Assembly: GCF_016680995.1 (NCBI RefSeq)
Contig: NZ_JAEQMG010000036.1
Coordinates: 1 to 5,691, forward strand
Reading direction: 5' to 3'
DNA length: 5,691 nucleotides
Source: Ruminococcus difficilis
Lineage (GTDB): Bacteria; Bacillota_A; Clostridia; Oscillospirales; Acutalibacteraceae
The notes below the pieces were generated by a model. That model made no database searches. It was not told the origin of the DNA and saw only the letters and a program-made list of their open reading frames with translations. Numbering within the stretch: position 1 is the stretch's first letter; the number at the start of each line of letters is the position of its first letter. Below, piece after piece: positions 4,279 through 5,691 of this stretch. A program made the position numbers and the translations under genes.

Positions 4279-5691
4279 TTATGCGACAAACTGCTCATAT
4301 GAGCCGTTCATCAGAATTTCAATATCATATCCCCTGCCGACGTTGATCTCTTTGAACAAGGTGCAGATTATCATTTTCTTACGCTCGGGAGAGGCGGAGT
4401 CAAATTCCTCCGCCCAGCCGCGGAACTGCTCGTAATGATAATCGATCTTCCCCATTTCTTCCTCCTTGCAGTTGAGCTGGTGCCGCTTTTCCGCAAGACA
4501 GGAAACATTCTCGTTCAACTTGTTCTTTGTGTTCTCAATCGCCATAGAGAGAATATCGGGAGTAAATTTGCTGTCGCCCAACAGAGCGGAAGCGATTTCC
4601 TCCGTCAGCTCTTTCAGCTTGCGTTCCAGCAGGCTGTTTTCTTTTTCAAGCTGTTTTATCTCCTTCTTGATCTGAGAAACGATCGCCTTGTACTTTTTCT
4701 CGATCGCCGCGCTCTTTGGCGTTGACTTGATTTTATCAAAGCACCGGTAAAGCGCTTCGAGAACCACTTCATCGACCTTTGACGCGACATAGACGCTTTG
4801 ACCGTCGCACTCGTTACGGTGCATTGCCTTTCCGGAACAAAGATAACGATACTTTCTTTTGCTGTGATGCGTTACGCCGTCCTTTGTCTTGTAGGTATCG
4901 ACAAAGCTGTTGGAACACAGCTTTTTGCCGCAGTGAGCGCAAAACAGATTGCCGCCGAGCATGGTTGAAGATTTTGCAAGCAGGGCTATGTTTGTTTTTT
5001 CTTCGCTGTTGACTTTCCTTTGTCTGAGGATTTCCTGCGCCTGTGCAAAAATATCGTCGTCGATAATCTGCAATTCCTCGATACGCTTTGATCTGACGCC
5101 GCCTCTGACATAGAAGCCGTGGTAAATTTCGTTCGTGAGCATCCTTTTGATAGTCATAGGCTGAAACTTCGCGCCGTTGTGCGTAACAATATTACGCTCA
5201 TTGAGATAGTTAGCCATAATGTAGGAGCCGTAGCCCTCTTTGACCGACAAATCGAAAACGATTTGGACTAACCCCGCCTCTCTCGGTTCAACTTCGAGCG
5301 TCATCAGCTCTCTTCCCTTTTTGTTGATGATACCACTTTTGACTAACCTGTAACCGAAGGGAGCGACGCCGCCGGTGAATACACCTTCCTCAACTAACTG
5401 CCTGAGACGGGATTTTACGCGGATTGAGGTCTTTTGACTCTCGCCGTTCGCCTGCCAGAAACGTATGTAGTTCATCAGCTTGTCAACGTGGCTGTCTAAC
5501 TTCTGTTCGCCCTCGTTGACGCTCCATACCGAAATGCCGTGTTTGATAAACCACTCCACCACAAAAGGCGTCTCATTGTCGATACGTCCGAGCCTGTCGA
5601 ACATAAAGACAAGAAGAATATCAAACTCGCCGTGCTCCGCCGCCGTTTTCAGCTCTTGGATCGCGTCGCGGTCGTCAGCCGAAATCTTGAA
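4279..5691 (-). CDS. Large serine recombinase with zinc ribbon, N-terminus cut by window edge
   Basis: A site-specific DNA recombinase of the resolvase/invertase superfamily, large serine type, likely excising or integrating a mobile element. The frame is open from base 5691 (FKISADDRDAIQEL), so the first Met in view (5604) is internal; 470 residues are visible. Counting from the edge, ADDR (5-8) and FDRLGR (31-36) match the conserved catalytic arginines of gamma-delta resolvase (R45, R68, R71). The nucleophilic Ser lies in the missing roughly 40-60 residues. After the long helix (about 65-95) comes the Recombinase DNA-binding domain with FTGGVAPFGYRL (105-116), then a zinc ribbon with Cys251, 254, 285 and 295 (FCAHC, YLCSG, NECDG). 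A charged coiled coil follows at about 330-415, then a short tail. This order is that of TndX/TnpX-like and phage integrases of Clostridia. The C-terminus is complete and the frame is undamaged. The natural target and direction of activity are not known. Confidence 0.93.
   Translation of the reverse strand, partial: FKISADDRDAIQELKTAAEHGEFDILLVFMFDRLGRIDNETPFVVEWFIKHGISVWSVNEGEQKLDSHVDKLMNYIRFWQANGESQKTSIRVKSRLRQLVEEGVFTGGVAPFGYRLVKSGIINKKGRELMTLEVEPREAGLVQIVFDLSVKEGYGSYIMANYLNERNIVTHNGAKFQPMTIKRMLTNEIYHGFYVRGGVRSKRIEELQIIDDDIFAQAQEILRQRKVNSEEKTNIALLAKSSTMLGGNLFCAHCGKKLCSNSFVDTYKTKDGVTHHSKRKYRYLCSGKAMHRNECDGQSVYVASKVDEVVLEALYRCFDKIKSTPKSAAIEKKYKAIVSQIKKEIKQLEKENSLLERKLKELTEEIASALLGDSKFTPDILSMAIENTKNKLNENVSCLAEKRHQLNCKEEEMGKIDYHYEQFRGWAEEFDSASPERKKMIICTLFKEINVGRGYDIEILMNGSYEQFVA

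Larger units (their letters stand above)
4215..5691. mobile_element. Putative end of an integrated serine-recombinase element
   Basis: A large serine recombinase gene lies at the very edge of a damaged tRNA-Asn, with an inverted repeat at the junction and no housekeeping gene beyond it in view. This suggests one boundary of an integrative element or phage-like island. The inner limit is placed at the last recognisable tRNA base (4214/4215) and could equally be at 4219/4220. The other end is outside the window, so the extent and even the integrated state are unproven. Confidence 0.4.

Noticed and set aside
4435..5012. Plus-strand open frames inside the recombinase gene
   Set aside because: They are antisense to a gene with clear catalytic, DNA-binding and zinc-ribbon motifs, and show no motif of their own.
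1..5691. CRISPR array, defence island or reverse transcriptase system
   Set aside because: No regularly spaced direct repeats and no associated gene families are visible. The only non-housekeeping gene is the recombinase.

Overview
The window most resembles a chromosomal segment of a Gram-positive Firmicute of the class Clostridia, perhaps Ruminococcus- or Oscillospiraceae-like. This is inferred from the purine-rich ribosome binding site with a TTG start, the type of EF-G paralogue, the zinc-ribbon serine recombinase typical of Clostridia, the hairpin-plus-T-run terminators, and C-ending-codon-rich genes separated by very AT-rich spacers. No species-level call is possible from the sequence alone.

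Layout, left to right. (1) Bases 1-1614 (+) hold the 3' portion of ilvD, dihydroxy-acid dehydratase of branched-chain amino acid synthesis, cut by the left edge by roughly 15-20 codons. It is closed by a rho-independent terminator at 1688-1730, so it is the last gene of its transcript. (2) An AT-rich spacer carries a good sigma-A promoter (TTGTTA, 17 bp, TATACT with an extended -10) and a roughly 90-nt leader. It drives a complete single-gene unit, 1873-3945 (+), encoding a 690-aa EF-G paralogue that starts with TTG and ends at a perfect 24-bp palindromic terminator. (3) On the minus strand, converging on it, lies a 5S rRNA gene (4025-4140) enclosed in a precursor stem whose outer arm runs into a U-tract. 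(4) Immediately upstream of the 5S gene is a tRNA-Asn(GUU) that keeps its anticodon arm, T arm, 3' acceptor strand and encoded CCA, but has lost the 5' half of its D arm. (5) A 10-bp inverted repeat ends exactly where the tRNA is broken. Next to it is a large serine recombinase gene (4279-5691, minus) that runs off the right edge.

Interpretation. The left two thirds is ordinary housekeeping chromosome. The right third looks like one end of a serine-recombinase-driven mobile element abutting a 5S/tRNA-Asn locus. No 23S gene lies within the visible 1.5 kb upstream of the 5S gene. The two points most worth following are the EF-G paralogue and the tRNA-Asn/recombinase junction. The EF-G paralogue keeps its P-loop and the ribosome-contacting tip of domain IV but has lost consensus residues in G3 (catalytic His to Leu), G4 (NKxD to NGLC) and G5.
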